Part shown: positions 1-8,637 of the stretch, piece by piece
Layout: every line of letters begins with the position of its first letter
How positions within the stretch are numbered: position 1 is the stretch's first letter
From: an uncultured Oscillospiraceae bacterium
GTDB taxonomy: Bacteria > Bacillota > Clostridia > Oscillospirales > Acutalibacteraceae
Assembly: GCA_900548545.1 (NCBI GenBank)
Contig: URKX01000029.1
Span: 1-29,216, forward strand
DNA length: 29,216 nt
Direction of reading: 5' to 3'
Position numbers and translations under genes: made by a program
The notes under the pieces: generated by a model
The model's database searches: none
What the model was told of the DNA's origin: nothing
What the model saw: only the letters and a program-made list of their open reading frames with translations

Positions 1-113
1 CGCATAGATATCCGCCTTTTATACAGCGGATACCCACTGTCGATATTATAGCAGGCTAGAGCCTGCCCTCCCGCCCCTTTTTTCTGCTTTTTGAATGGCA
101 ATCAGGAGGAGTT
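1..113. other. 5' flank upstream of the esterase gene
   Basis: No gene is visible here. There are two small stem-loops: TCCGC/GCGGA (11-30) and GCAGGC-TAGA-GCCTGC (51-66). The second is followed after 11 bases by a run of six T. They may be the end of an upstream unit, but the T run is too far from the stem for a confident terminator. A TATTAT hexamer at 44-49 could be a -10 box, but no good -35 box is seen. AGGAGG at 104-109 is the ribosome binding site of the next gene. Confidence 0.3.
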
Positions 114-1352
114 ATGAAAAAACTGTACGATGTGACCATCACTTTTGACCCGGCTTCCTATGACGGCCCTGTGGAGTCTGTGGCAGTGCGGGGGGAGTTC
201 CTCTTCTACGAGAGCGGCCTCACCGGACACACAGACAAGACCGGCATGGTGGACTGCGACAAGAAGTACACCCCTCACCAGTATGCGGAGGGCCTGGACA
301 GCATTGGCGGCCTGTACTGCGAGGAGATGCAAAAGGACGCCCAAGGCTTGTACCAGGTGAGTTTCCGCCTGCCCGCCGGGGTGTACCCCTACCACTTCCT
401 CATCAATCCCCGGTTTGGGGAACCCAGCACGGACCCCCGTTTTTCTTGGAGCAACATGACCATGGCCGACGGTTCCCAAAAAGGGCTGCAAAATCTGGAA
501 GCTGCCCTGGCTTGCGGGTTCTTAGGCCCGGAGAACCACGTCACGCCCGACCCCCAAAATCCCCCGGTAGCCCCCACGGCTACCGGCAAGCAGCAGAACA
601 GCGAGCTGTATGTGGGCACGGAGGAGGAAAGCTTCTGCCTGCCCATTAGCGACAAGAGCAAGGCCGGAACCCTCACCTATCTGTCCTATAGCGACATCGA
701 TGGCAAGACCCAAAGTATGGCTGTCTACCTGCCCGCGAAGTTTGACAGGAACAAGACCTACCCGCTGATCCTGGTGTCCCACGGGGGCGGCGGCAACGAG
801 GCCGACTGGCCCAGCCAAGGCTCCATCGGCAACGTGATGGACCACCTGATCGCCCAGGGCAAGACACGGGAGGCCATTCTGGTGTGCATGAACAACTCCG
901 TCTATCAGTGGGATTTCGGCAAAATCGCCCGCAACTGCGAGGAGCGGATCATCCCCTTCCTGGAGAAGCTGTTCCCCATCTCCAAAGACACCAAGGACCG
1001 GGCCTTCTGCGGCCTGTCCATGGGCAGCATGACCACCCTGTATATGTACATGCACCGCAGCCATGTCTACGACTATTTCGGGGCCTTCTCCGGCGGCATC
1101 GCCCCCGGCCATGAACAGTTCACCCTAGAGGACCCCCATCTGAAAGACGTCACCTTGATGATCGGATCCGCTGAGGAGGACATCGCATACAACGAGAGGG
1201 AGATCGGCGTGCCCCCCACCATCCGGGCGCTGGAGGCCAAGGGCCTGCCCTACATCCCCTACTTCGTCACCGGTTCCCACGACTGGTTCTGCTGGCCCCA
1301 GATGTTCCAGCACTTCGCCGAAGCCGTGCTGTGGAAAAAGGAAAATCTATAA
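114..1352 (+). CDS. CE1-like alpha/beta-hydrolase esterase with N-terminal CBM48/E-set-like domain
   Basis: Predicted serine esterase of the feruloyl/acetyl-xylan esterase (CE1, Esterase D-like) group, 412 aa. Residues about 8-115 resemble the CBM48/E-set domain that often precedes CE1 domains; the hydrolase core spans about 185-410. The oxyanion region is HGGGG (223-227), the nucleophile is Ser302 in GLSMG, and Asp356 and His389 (in GSHDW) are likely triad members. No signal peptide or membrane segment is seen, so the enzyme is probably cytoplasmic. The ATG has AGGAGG 5 bases upstream. A GH5 gene follows 42 bp downstream, which suggests removal of acyl groups from a glycan or glycoside. The family call is firm; the substrate is inferred from context only. 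Confidence 0.85.
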   Translation: MKKLYDVTITFDPASYDGPVESVAVRGEFLFYESGLTGHTDKTGMVDCDKKYTPHQYAEGLDSIGGLYCEEMQKDAQGLYQVSFRLPAGVYPYHFLINPRFGEPSTDPRFSWSNMTMADGSQKGLQNLEAALACGFLGPENHVTPDPQNPPVAPTATGKQQNSELYVGTEEESFCLPISDKSKAGTLTYLSYSDIDGKTQSMAVYLPAKFDRNKTYPLILVSHGGGGNEADWPSQGSIGNVMDHLIAQGKTREAILVCMNNSVYQWDFGKIARNCEERIIPFLEKLFPISKDTKDRAFCGLSMGSMTTLYMYMHRSHVYDYFGAFSGGIAPGHEQFTLEDPHLKDVTLMIGSAEEDIAYNEREIGVPPTIRALEAKGLPYIPYFVTGSHDWFCWPQMFQHFAEAVLWKKENL

Positions 1353-1394
1353 TGGTTCGATCAACCTTTTGAGGAAGAGAGGAGAATTTTTACA

Positions 1395-3101
1395 ATGAGC
1401 AAGTATAACAACGAGTACGTCAAAGGCGTATTAAAGACCCAAGGCACCCGCTTTGTCAACGAGGATGGCCAGGAGATTATCCTCCACGGTTACGGCGTGG
1501 CCAACTGGGAAAACGTGGAAGGCTTTATGATTGGTTCCGCGCCCCTGCCCATGAACAAGTTCAAGTTCATCCTGTTCCCGGGCCCCGGTGAGGACCATAA
1601 TCCCGAGCGCTGGACCAGCCGCCGGTTTGTCAGCCAGCAGATCCGGGAGCTGTGCGGCCAGAAATACCTGGACACCTTCTGGGACCGCTGGGAGGAGAAC
1701 CACCTGCGGGAAGAGGATATTGCCCTTATGGCGGAAATGGGCTTCAACTGCGTGCGGGTCGTCCTCAACGCCAACGCCTTGCTCTATGAGGAGCCCGGCC
1801 TCCAATGGAATGAGGGCGGCTTCGGCCGGCTTGCCAACGTGATCGACTGGTGCGAGAAGTACCATATCTATGCCATCCTGGATATGCACGGCGTGGTGGG
1901 CGGCAACAACGGCGCCACCGGCGACAGCCTGTTCTGCGAGTATCCCTCCGTGTTCCTGGATGCCGAGTCCAAGGACCGCCAGGTGGCCCTGTGGGAAGAG
2001 ATCGCCCGCCGGTTTGGCCACCGCTGGATCGTGGCCGGCTACGACTTGATCAACGAGCCGGTTTCCTCGCCCATCCAGCATGAGTATATCCCCCTGTTGG
2101 AGGCCTATTACGATGAGTGCATCGAGAAGATGCGCAAGATCGACAAGAAGTCCATCTTTTTCCTGGAGGGCGCTAAGTATGCCCGGGACGCCCGGATCTT
2201 CAACCGGCAGTACGATCCCGAGTGCCACAACTGGGCCATCTCCATCCATCTGTATGGAGCTTCCCCGGAGATCAAAGACCTGTATCCCTGGCTTCTGAAA
2301 CAGGAAGAGCTGAATGTGCCCCTGTGGCTGGGTGAGTGCGGTGCCGGCGCCATCAATGACGCAGTGTTTTACGACATTTGCGCCCATTACGGTATTGCCT
2401 ACACGCCTTGGGGCTGGAAGACTGCCAAGGGCGACCGCCCCGGCCACGGACCGGTGAACCATCCCCTGCCCAAGGATTGGAAGAAGATCCAGGACTTCCA
2501 GATGGTAGGCCCCCGTCCCACCTATGAGGAGTCCATCAAGATCATGGATGAGTTCATCGAGCTGACCAAGCTGGAGCACTGTGCCATCAACTACGATGGT
2601 CCCCGCCTGGCCGCCAAGCACCCCGACATCGACCTGCCCGGCGCAGCCTACGATATGTGGACCGAGGATGGCAAGCGCTATTACGGAAACTGGGAACTTT
2701 CCAACTACTTGAACTTCCGCCTGGAGGATCACACCAAGCTGGTGTGGGCCTGCGAGAAGGCCATTCCGTATCCCAAGTTTGCCTGGTACAACGACCCCAA
2801 CGAGGAGCGTTACGATCCTCTGGAGGATCTGGCATTGGAGCTGTCTGCTGGTGAGTTTGCCAACTACACAGTCCGGGAAGTGGAAAAGCCCTGCCAGGTG
2901 ACCTTGAACGGCGTGGGCCCCTGTATCGTGGAGCTGTTCTGCAACGGGGAATCCCTGGGTACTGTCACCTTGGAGGAGGGCAGCATCCTGGAGCCCAAGG
3001 ACAGCCAGGCTGTTACTATTCCCGCCGGGGAAGAGCGCACGGTAAAAGTGGTTGTGAAGGAAGGTACTTTGCAGCTGAAGAAAGTGAAGTTTGCTTATTA
3101 A
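1395..3101 (+). CDS. Glycoside hydrolase family 5 (cellulase-fold) enzyme
   Basis: Predicted retaining beta-glycosidase with a GH5 (beta/alpha)8 barrel, 568 aa. Visible landmarks are the N-terminal strand ILHGYGVANWEN (29-40), GFNCVRVVL (116-124), DMHG (163-166), the acid/base Glu221 in INEP, the HLY motif (His285, Tyr287) and the nucleophile Glu314 in WLGECG. The last 95 or so residues look like a small beta-sandwich domain. There is no signal peptide, unlike secreted cellulases, so it likely cleaves imported oligosaccharides or glycosides. The start is supported by GAGGAG about 10 bases upstream. It lies between a CE1-like esterase and two carboxylesterases, so an acylated substrate is plausible. 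The GH5 subfamily cannot be assigned by eye. Confidence 0.88.
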   Translation: MSKYNNEYVKGVLKTQGTRFVNEDGQEIILHGYGVANWENVEGFMIGSAPLPMNKFKFILFPGPGEDHNPERWTSRRFVSQQIRELCGQKYLDTFWDRWEENHLREEDIALMAEMGFNCVRVVLNANALLYEEPGLQWNEGGFGRLANVIDWCEKYHIYAILDMHGVVGGNNGATGDSLFCEYPSVFLDAESKDRQVALWEEIARRFGHRWIVAGYDLINEPVSSPIQHEYIPLLEAYYDECIEKMRKIDKKSIFFLEGAKYARDARIFNRQYDPECHNWAISIHLYGASPEIKDLYPWLLKQEELNVPLWLGECGAGAINDAVFYDICAHYGIAYTPWGWKTAKGDRPGHGPVNHPLPKDWKKIQDFQMVGPRPTYEESIKIMDEFIELTKLEHCAINYDGPRLAAKHPDIDLPGAAYDMWTEDGKRYYGNWELSNYLNFRLEDHTKLVWACEKAIPYPKFAWYNDPNEERYDPLEDLALELSAGEFANYTVREVEKPCQVTLNGVGPCIVELFCNGESLGTVTLEEGSILEPKDSQAVTIPAGEERTVKVVVKEGTLQLKKVKFAY

Positions 3102-3126
3102 CATTCATATAGAAATTGAAGGCATC

Positions 3127-3164
3127 GGACCCCGGCGCTGGCCAAAAAGCCGGCGCCGGGGTCC
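3127..3164 (+). terminator. Strong stem-loop between GH5 and carboxylesterase genes
   Basis: A 16-bp stem (3127-3142 with 3149-3164) has one G-T wobble and a CAAAAA loop. The following bases are only moderately T-rich (TGCTGGTTTCT), so it may be a partial terminator or an RNA-processing/stability hairpin rather than a full stop. Its position argues that the next gene starts at 3200 and not at the upstream in-frame ATG at 3116, which would put the hairpin inside the coding region. Confidence 0.6.
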
Positions 3165-3199
3165 TGCTGGTTTCTAAATGGAAAGAATGGAGGGAAACC

Positions 3200-4780
3200 A
3201 TGTACCCGAGAAAATTGACAAGATCCATCATCTCCAACCCGGATTACCCGGTGGTGCAGACAAAGGCCGGCAAACTGCGGGGCCTGTGGGAAGAGGGCGT
3301 GTTCCTGTTCCGGGGTGTGCAGTACGCCCAGGCCAAGCGCTTCCACCTGGCGGAGCCGGTGAAGCCCTGGGAGGGCACCAAAGAGGCCATCATCTACGGG
3401 CCGGTGTGCAAGGAGATCCACACCCCCATTGCCCATGATGAATATAACGTCCCTCACTACCACTACATCCAGGACGAGGACTGCCTCTACCTGAACATCT
3501 GGACCAAACATATAGAGCCTGCCAACCGGCCGGTAATGGTGTGGATCCACGGCGGCGGCTTCGCCACCGGTTCCTCCATTGAGCTGTACGCCTACGACGG
3601 CATGGAACTGGCGGACTTTGGGGACGTGGTGGTGGTATCCTTGAACCACCGCCTTAACTGCATCGGCTATTTGGACCTCTCCGACTACGGGGAAGAGTAC
3701 CGCACCACCGGAAACCTGGGCCAGACCGACCTGGTGGCTGCCTTGAAGTGGATCCACGAGAACATTGAAGCCTTTGGCGGCGACCCGGGCAACGTGACCA
3801 TCATGGGCCAGTCCGGCGGCGGCGGAAAAGTCAACGCCCTGCTGCAAACGCCCAGCGCTGCCCCTTATTTCCAAAAGGCCATCATTCAGTCCGGGCTGTT
3901 TGCCGGCGGCAGGGATTTGCTCCCGGAGCAATCCAAAGCTTTCGGCCGGGCTGTGGTGGAAGAGCTGGGCCTGACCCGGGAAACTATCCATGAGATCGAA
4001 ACCATCCCCTATTACAAGCTGGCCCGGGCCTGCCAGGCTGTGGGCGGTATGCATTGGGGCCCAGTGAAAGACGATGGCTTCTACTTCGGTTCCGGGCTTC
4101 TGAACCCCTTCCGTCCAGAGAGCAAGGACAAGCCCATGCTGGTGGGCTCTGTCCTGGGCGAGTTTGACCAGAACTATAATCACGTGTACGCCCCCGGCTC
4201 CAAGAATGACTGGGACGACGCCTTGGTGGACAAGCTGTTTGGGGAGCTTTTCGGGGACAAAGCCCAGGAAGTGAAAGCTGCCCAGCAGCAGGCATACTCC
4301 CAGGCCAAGGTAGCGGACGCCCTGTTCACCAACAAGGGAGGCCGCACCGCTGCCCGGGACTTCTGCTTCAAGCGGGCGGCAGAGGGCTGTGCTCCCGCCT
4401 ACAACTGGCTGTTCAATTTGGAGTGCCCCCTGAACTCCGGCACCATCCCCTGGCACAACGCGGAAGAAGCCTATATGTTCCACAATGCCCGCTATCTGGA
4501 GGCCTCCTATATCCCCGGGGTGTCGGAAGAGCTCCAGGACATCATGACCGGCGCTTGGGTGGCCTTTGCCCAAACAGGCGACCCCAACCACATCGGCATG
4601 AAGCAGTGGGACCCTGCCACCCAGGAGAACGGCGCCTGCATGATCTTCGACCGGGAAACCCGCCAGGAGAACCATCACGACGACGCCCTCATGGAAGCCC
4701 TGCCCGATAAGCCCGTTATGCACGACAACAGCCGGGAGCCGGAAACCACCTTTGGCGGCGGCCCCCGCCAGAGCCTGTAA
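3200..4780 (+). CDS. Type-B carboxylesterase, first of two paralogues
   Basis: Predicted cytoplasmic carboxylesterase (para-nitrobenzyl-esterase-like, COesterase family), 526 aa. Landmarks are the oxyanion HGGG (117-120), Ser205 in GQSGGG, Glu321 in VLGEF and His419 in WHNAEE, all in the order and spacing expected for a Ser-Glu-His triad. The usual Ala after the nucleophile in this family (GESAGG/GQSAGG) is Gly here. I chose the ATG at 3200 because GGAGGG lies just upstream and the homology begins there; the in-frame ATG at 3116 would add 28 residues that encode a hairpin. No signal peptide is seen. It shares long identical stretches with the next gene, which starts 14 bp downstream. The substrate is unknown. 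Confidence 0.88.
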   Translation: MYPRKLTRSIISNPDYPVVQTKAGKLRGLWEEGVFLFRGVQYAQAKRFHLAEPVKPWEGTKEAIIYGPVCKEIHTPIAHDEYNVPHYHYIQDEDCLYLNIWTKHIEPANRPVMVWIHGGGFATGSSIELYAYDGMELADFGDVVVVSLNHRLNCIGYLDLSDYGEEYRTTGNLGQTDLVAALKWIHENIEAFGGDPGNVTIMGQSGGGGKVNALLQTPSAAPYFQKAIIQSGLFAGGRDLLPEQSKAFGRAVVEELGLTRETIHEIETIPYYKLARACQAVGGMHWGPVKDDGFYFGSGLLNPFRPESKDKPMLVGSVLGEFDQNYNHVYAPGSKNDWDDALVDKLFGELFGDKAQEVKAAQQQAYSQAKVADALFTNKGGRTAARDFCFKRAAEGCAPAYNWLFNLECPLNSGTIPWHNAEEAYMFHNARYLEASYIPGVSEELQDIMTGAWVAFAQTGDPNHIGMKQWDPATQENGACMIFDRETRQENHHDDALMEALPDKPVMHDNSREPETTFGGGPRQSL

Positions 4781-4794
4781 GGAGGTGCGCTGCT

Positions 4795-6408
4795 ATGTAC
4801 ATGAAACAACTGAACTCCCAGGTGACTTGCACCTATGATGACCCGGTGGCACAGACCAAATACGGCAAGCTGCGGGGGTTGAAGATGGACTCCACCTACA
4901 TTTTCCGGGGGATCAAATACGCCAATGCCAAACGGTTCCACTTCCCCACGGAGGTGGAGCCTTGGGATGGGGTGAAAGAGGCCTTCCAGTTTGGCCATGT
5001 GTGCTGCGAGCTGAACACTCCGGTGCCCCACGACCAGTTTACGGTGCCCCATTTCTTCTATCCCCAGAACGAGCACTGCCAGTATCTGAACATTTGGACC
5101 CAGAGCCTGGACAAGACCGCGAAACGCCCTGTCATGGTGTGGATCCACGGCGGCGGCTGGTTCTCCGGCTCCTCGGTGGAGCTGCTCTCCTACGACGGGG
5201 AAAACTTGTCCGCCTTCGGGGACGTGGTAGTGGTATCTTTGAACCACCGGCTGAACGTGCTGGGCTACTTAGACCTTTCCCAGTATGGGGAGCAGTACAA
5301 GCACTCCTCCCAGGCGGGCCTGGCCGACCTGGTGGCCGCATTGAAGTGGGTCCATGAGAACATTGAGAACTTTGGCGGCGACCCGGAAAACGTCACCATC
5401 TTCGGCCAGTCCGGCGGCGGAAGCAAGGTGATCTCCCTGACCCAGACCCCTGCGGCGGACGGCCTGTTCCACCGGGCCATTATGGAATCGGGCGGGCCCA
5501 GCGGCGACGGCGGCCCCAAAGCTGTGGAGCAGAACCGTGCCACCAACCAAGAGGCCGCGGCCCTGATCTTGAAGTACCTGGGCATCCCGGAAACAGAGGT
5601 GTCCCGGATCGAGGACGTGGACTGGTACGACCTGGCCCAGGCCACCATGAACGCCATTTACACCCTGGACCAAGAGGGCAAGCGCATGGGCTGGGCCCCC
5701 TTGCCCGATGGGGAGTACTTCCTGGGCCACCCCCTGGACTTTGGCTGGAGGAAGGAGAGCTTGCACATCCCCATGCTGATGGGTTCGGTGCTGGGAGAAT
5801 TCTCCGGCAACTTTGACCGGAAGATCGGCGACTCCATCAAGAACAAGTGGGACGAAGCCACCCTGGACCAGCACCTCACAGAGTTCTTTGGGGACAAAAA
5901 GGAGGAGATGGTCCGGCTGTTCCGAGAGGCCTATCCCGAGCGGAACCTGGCGGACGTGCTGTTCCTGGACACCGGCCTGCGCCGTGGGTTCCTGAACCTG
6001 TGCAAGGAGCGGGCCAAGGCCGGCGGCGACACCTGGAACTGGATGTTCAACCTGGAGTCTCCCTTCAACTGCGGCACCGTGGCCTGGCACAACGCAGAGG
6101 AACCCTATGTGTTCCACAACGCCGAGTATATCGAGGCCCAGTACATCCCCCAGGTGTCCGAGCGGCTGGAGGATCAGATGGCCGGGGCCTGGGTACAGTT
6201 TGCCACCACCGGCGACCCCAACTTCCCGGGCATTCCCAACTGGCCCAAGGCTGCGGCGGACTCCGTCCCCACCATGCGCTTTGACGCTGTCACCGACCTG
6301 AAGACAGACTACGACAAGGCCCTGATGGAAGCCTACCCTGACCCGCCTCGCAAGGGCTTCCCCGGTTCTGGCAAGATGTACGCCATTTTCGGCCTCAAAC
6401 CAGAATAA
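4795..6408 (+). CDS. Type-B carboxylesterase, second of two paralogues
   Basis: Predicted carboxylesterase, 537 aa, same fold as its upstream neighbour. The triad is Ser206 in GQSGGG, Glu335 in VLGEF and His432 in WHNAEE; the oxyanion motif is HGGG (118-121). The two proteins align almost end to end with shared blocks such as MVWIHGGG, VVVVSLNHRLN and ENIE-FGGDP, so they arose by tandem duplication. They have diverged around residues 230-330, the region that usually forms the acyl or alcohol pocket, so they may have different substrates. AAGGAGGT lies about 10 bases before the ATG; the intergenic gap is 14 bp and the genes are surely co-transcribed. There is no signal peptide. Confidence 0.88.
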   Translation: MYMKQLNSQVTCTYDDPVAQTKYGKLRGLKMDSTYIFRGIKYANAKRFHFPTEVEPWDGVKEAFQFGHVCCELNTPVPHDQFTVPHFFYPQNEHCQYLNIWTQSLDKTAKRPVMVWIHGGGWFSGSSVELLSYDGENLSAFGDVVVVSLNHRLNVLGYLDLSQYGEQYKHSSQAGLADLVAALKWVHENIENFGGDPENVTIFGQSGGGSKVISLTQTPAADGLFHRAIMESGGPSGDGGPKAVEQNRATNQEAAALILKYLGIPETEVSRIEDVDWYDLAQATMNAIYTLDQEGKRMGWAPLPDGEYFLGHPLDFGWRKESLHIPMLMGSVLGEFSGNFDRKIGDSIKNKWDEATLDQHLTEFFGDKKEEMVRLFREAYPERNLADVLFLDTGLRRGFLNLCKERAKAGGDTWNWMFNLESPFNCGTVAWHNAEEPYVFHNAEYIEAQYIPQVSERLEDQMAGAWVQFATTGDPNFPGIPNWPKAAADSVPTMRFDAVTDLKTDYDKALMEAYPDPPRKGFPGSGKMYAIFGLKPE

Positions 6409-6449
6409 TCATGGAAGAACCAGAACCGGATGGGGATCCCATCCGTATG

Positions 6450-6487
6450 AAAAGGCTGTACTCCTCCACAGGATTACAGCCTTTTTT
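6450..6487. terminator. Intrinsic terminator closing the esterase/GH5 cluster
   Basis: AAAAGGCTGTA (6450-6460) pairs with TACAGCCTTTTTT (6475-6487) across a 14-base loop. The plus strand ends in six T and the minus strand in four, so it can serve both the plus-strand esterase cluster and the convergent dehydratase gene. Confidence 0.85.
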
Positions 6488-6607
6488 GTATTTCTTGTTT
6501 CTTCTAGTATATCGTTCTTTTACTTTCGATGAGGTTCCCCTAGGGGATTTTGCCGCCTTTGAGGACGCTGCCACTCTGATCAACCGGTTGTACTGCGCTG
6601 TGCCGGG

Positions 6608-8395
6608 TTACTCCATATAAGCGCCCTTCATTGGGCTGACCGCGTGTTGGGAGTAGAGCTTCAGAAGGCCGGATTTGTACTTGGGTTCCTTGGGCTGCCA
6701 TTTGGCGCGGCGCTCGGCTAAAATGGCGCTTATTTCCGCAGGTGTTTTCGGCATCCCCTCAACGCCGACGATGGCCAGCAGGCGGTTGGGGATGTCGATT
6801 TGAATCAGGTCGCCTTCCTCAACCAGCGCAATCGGGCCGCCTATGGCTGCTTCGGGGCTGACGTGCCCGATGACCGGGCCGCGGCTAGCGCCGGAGAAAC
6901 GGCCGTCCGTGATAAGCGCCACGCTGGAAGCAAGCTTCGGGTCGGCGCAGATGGCCTCCCCCGTGTAGAACATTTCCGGCATACCGCTGCCGCGGGGGCC
7001 TTCGTAGCGGATAAAAATTGCGTCACCAGGCTGTACTTCGCCATGGAGAACGGCGTTTATGCAAGCTTCCTCGCTGTCATAAGGCTTGGCGCGCAGTGTT
7101 GCGGTGAACATATTTTTGGGGCAGGCGGTGTGTTTGATGACGCTTCCTTCGGGGGCAAGGTTGCCTTTTAGGATGGCAATGCTGCCGTCTGTCCCCTTGG
7201 CATGGCTGAAGCTGCGGATGATGTCCTCGCGGGTGACATGGATACCTAGGCGGGCAGCCTTTTCTTTTAAAATCCCGTCGCAGTGGCTGTAGAAGCCATT
7301 GCGTTTCAGTTCCTCAAGATTTTCACCCAGCGTTTTGCCGGTAACGGTCATTGCGCCGAGATGGAGCATCGGCTTGAGTTCCTCCATAACCCGCGGCACG
7401 CCGCCAGCGTAGTAGAAATACTGGGCGGGCCAGTCGCCGGAAGGACGGATGTTCAGCAGATAGCGGGCGCCCCGGTGCATACGGTCAAAAGTGTCCGCGT
7501 CAATTTCGATGCCGAACTCATGGGCGATAGCGGGTAGATGCATGGTGGCGTTGGTGGAACCGGAGATGGCCGCGTGAACCAGGATCGCGTTCTCAAAGCT
7601 CTCTTTTGTGACAATGTCCTTGGCGGCGATGCCCAGCCTGACCAGCTTCATCAGCTGAGCCCCCGCGTTATAGGCGGCCTGTTTAAGCTCCGGGGCGGTG
7701 GCGGGCATCAAGGCTGTGCCGGGGAGCATCAGGCCCAGTGCTTCGGCCATGATCTGCATGGTCGAGGCTGTGCCCATAAAGGAACAGGCACCGCAGGACG
7801 GGCAGGCATTGTGTTTGTAATAGTCGAGCTGTTCGCTGGGGATGACGCCGGTTTTCTCCCAGGCGTCAAACTTGCCGATTTGCTCCAGCGTCAGCAGGCT
7901 GTTGACGGCGCAGGCAGGGTCGTTGACCACATAGTTTTCCGGCAGGGTGTGGGCTTCCATAACGCCGCCGGTGACCATGATGGCGCTCATATCTTTCAAA
8001 CGGCCTATGCTCATCAACATGGCGGGTACGGACTTGTCACAGCTGGCAATAAATATGCCCCCATCGTAGACGCTGGCGTTGGCTTGCGCCTCCACCAGGT
8101 TGACGATCGCGTCGCGGTGAGGCAGCGAGTAGTTGATGCCGTCATGCCCCTGCGCAATGCCGTCGCACATATCGGTTGCGAAGTAGCGGGCGGCCTTGCC
8201 GCCGTGTTCATCCACTGCCAGGGCCGCCTGTTTTACAAATTGATCCAAATGGGCGCTGCCGGGGTGGCTGTCGCCGAAAGTGCTCTCGACAAAGATCTGG
8301 GGCTTGCCCAGGTCGGATACTGACCAGCCCATGCCGATCTTCAGCGGATCATTCTCGGGTGCCAGTGCACGGACTTCCTGCGAATGAAGTTTCAT
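6608..8395 (-). CDS. IlvD/Edd-family dehydratase, likely sugar-acid (aldonate) dehydratase
   Basis: Iron-sulfur dehydratase of the IlvD/Edd family, 595 aa, expected to turn a dihydroxy or sugar acid into its 2-keto-3-deoxy product. Seen: DGIAQGHDGINYSLPHRD (78-95), Cys119 in ASCDKS, CPSCGAC (198-204), LITDGRFSG and HVSPEAAIGGP near the C-terminus. At the place where IlvD has its first cluster cysteine (PCNxHL), this protein has HPGSAHL (44-50), so that ligand is missing. From memory the YjhG/YagF xylonate-dehydratase branch also departs from IlvD here. No other branched-chain amino-acid genes are nearby. The ATG at 8395 has GGAGGT upstream; an in-frame upstream extension to 8653 has no support. 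Codon choice looks more mixed than in its neighbours. IlvD itself remains possible. Confidence 0.8.
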   Translation of the reverse strand: MKLHSQEVRALAPENDPLKIGMGWSVSDLGKPQIFVESTFGDSHPGSAHLDQFVKQAALAVDEHGGKAARYFATDMCDGIAQGHDGINYSLPHRDAIVNLVEAQANASVYDGGIFIASCDKSVPAMLMSIGRLKDMSAIMVTGGVMEAHTLPENYVVNDPACAVNSLLTLEQIGKFDAWEKTGVIPSEQLDYYKHNACPSCGACSFMGTASTMQIMAEALGLMLPGTALMPATAPELKQAAYNAGAQLMKLVRLGIAAKDIVTKESFENAILVHAAISGSTNATMHLPAIAHEFGIEIDADTFDRMHRGARYLLNIRPSGDWPAQYFYYAGGVPRVMEELKPMLHLGAMTVTGKTLGENLEELKRNGFYSHCDGILKEKAARLGIHVTREDIIRSFSHAKGTDGSIAILKGNLAPEGSVIKHTACPKNMFTATLRAKPYDSEEACINAVLHGEVQPGDAIFIRYEGPRGSGMPEMFYTGEAICADPKLASSVALITDGRFSGASRGPVIGHVSPEAAIGGPIALVEEGDLIQIDIPNRLLAIVGVEGMPKTPAEISAILAERRAKWQPKEPKYKSGLLKLYSQHAVSPMKGAYME

Positions 8396-8452
8396 AAAAT
8401 CTACCTCCGTTTGTTGTTTTGTGTTGCCGCTTCCCGCTTTGCCTTTTCTATA

Positions 8453-8481
8453 ATTGTAATTTGTCTGATGGCAGTTTGCAA
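8453..8481 (-). promoter_or_regulatory. Promoter of the dehydratase gene
   Basis: Read on the minus strand: TTGCAA (8481-8476), a 17-bp spacer, then TACAAT (8458-8453). The expected start is near 8446, giving a 5' UTR of about 50 nt before the ATG at 8395. It is divergent from the umuC promoter. Confidence 0.65.
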
Positions 8482-8572
8482 GGGGGAGACAGGCCAGTTC
8501 CTGTTTTTGAAAAACCGGCGGTTTCCTTTTGCGGCTTTTACGCGGGCTTTCGGTGGGGACGGCAATTGTTTT

Positions 8573-8600
8573 GGCGGGGCGGGGTGGGGTCCCCCCCCGC
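8573..8600. repeat. G-tract/C-tract between divergent promoters
   Basis: Plus strand: GG-C-GGGG-C-GGGG-T-GGGG followed at once by T and eight C. The G half fits a two-layer G-quadruplex, and the G and C halves can also fold back on each other. It sits just upstream of the umuC -35 box. Runs this long are prone to slippage. Confidence 0.5.
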
Positions 8601-8608
8601 GTTTCGGT

Positions 8609-8637
8609 TTGATTCTCATGTGTGGATATGCTAAAAT
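8609..8637 (+). promoter_or_regulatory. Promoter of the umuC-like operon
   Basis: TTGATT (8609-8614), a 17-bp spacer, then TAAAAT (8632-8637); the expected start is near 8644. I looked for a LexA-type operator (GAAC-N4-GTTC or close) around it and saw none, so SOS control is not supported by sequence. Confidence 0.65.

Noticed and set aside
1431..3104. Long antisense open frame (557 codons) opposite the GH5 gene
   Set aside because: It is a mirror of the GC-rich codon bias of the sense gene. It has no ribosome binding site and no recognisable motif. The same holds for long antisense frames at 3098-4723, 17831-19588 and 22092-23615, and for the plus-strand frame at 27733-29031.
6411..6620. 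69-codon open frame after the second carboxylesterase
   Set aside because: It spans the intrinsic terminator at 6450-6487 and lacks a ribosome binding site.
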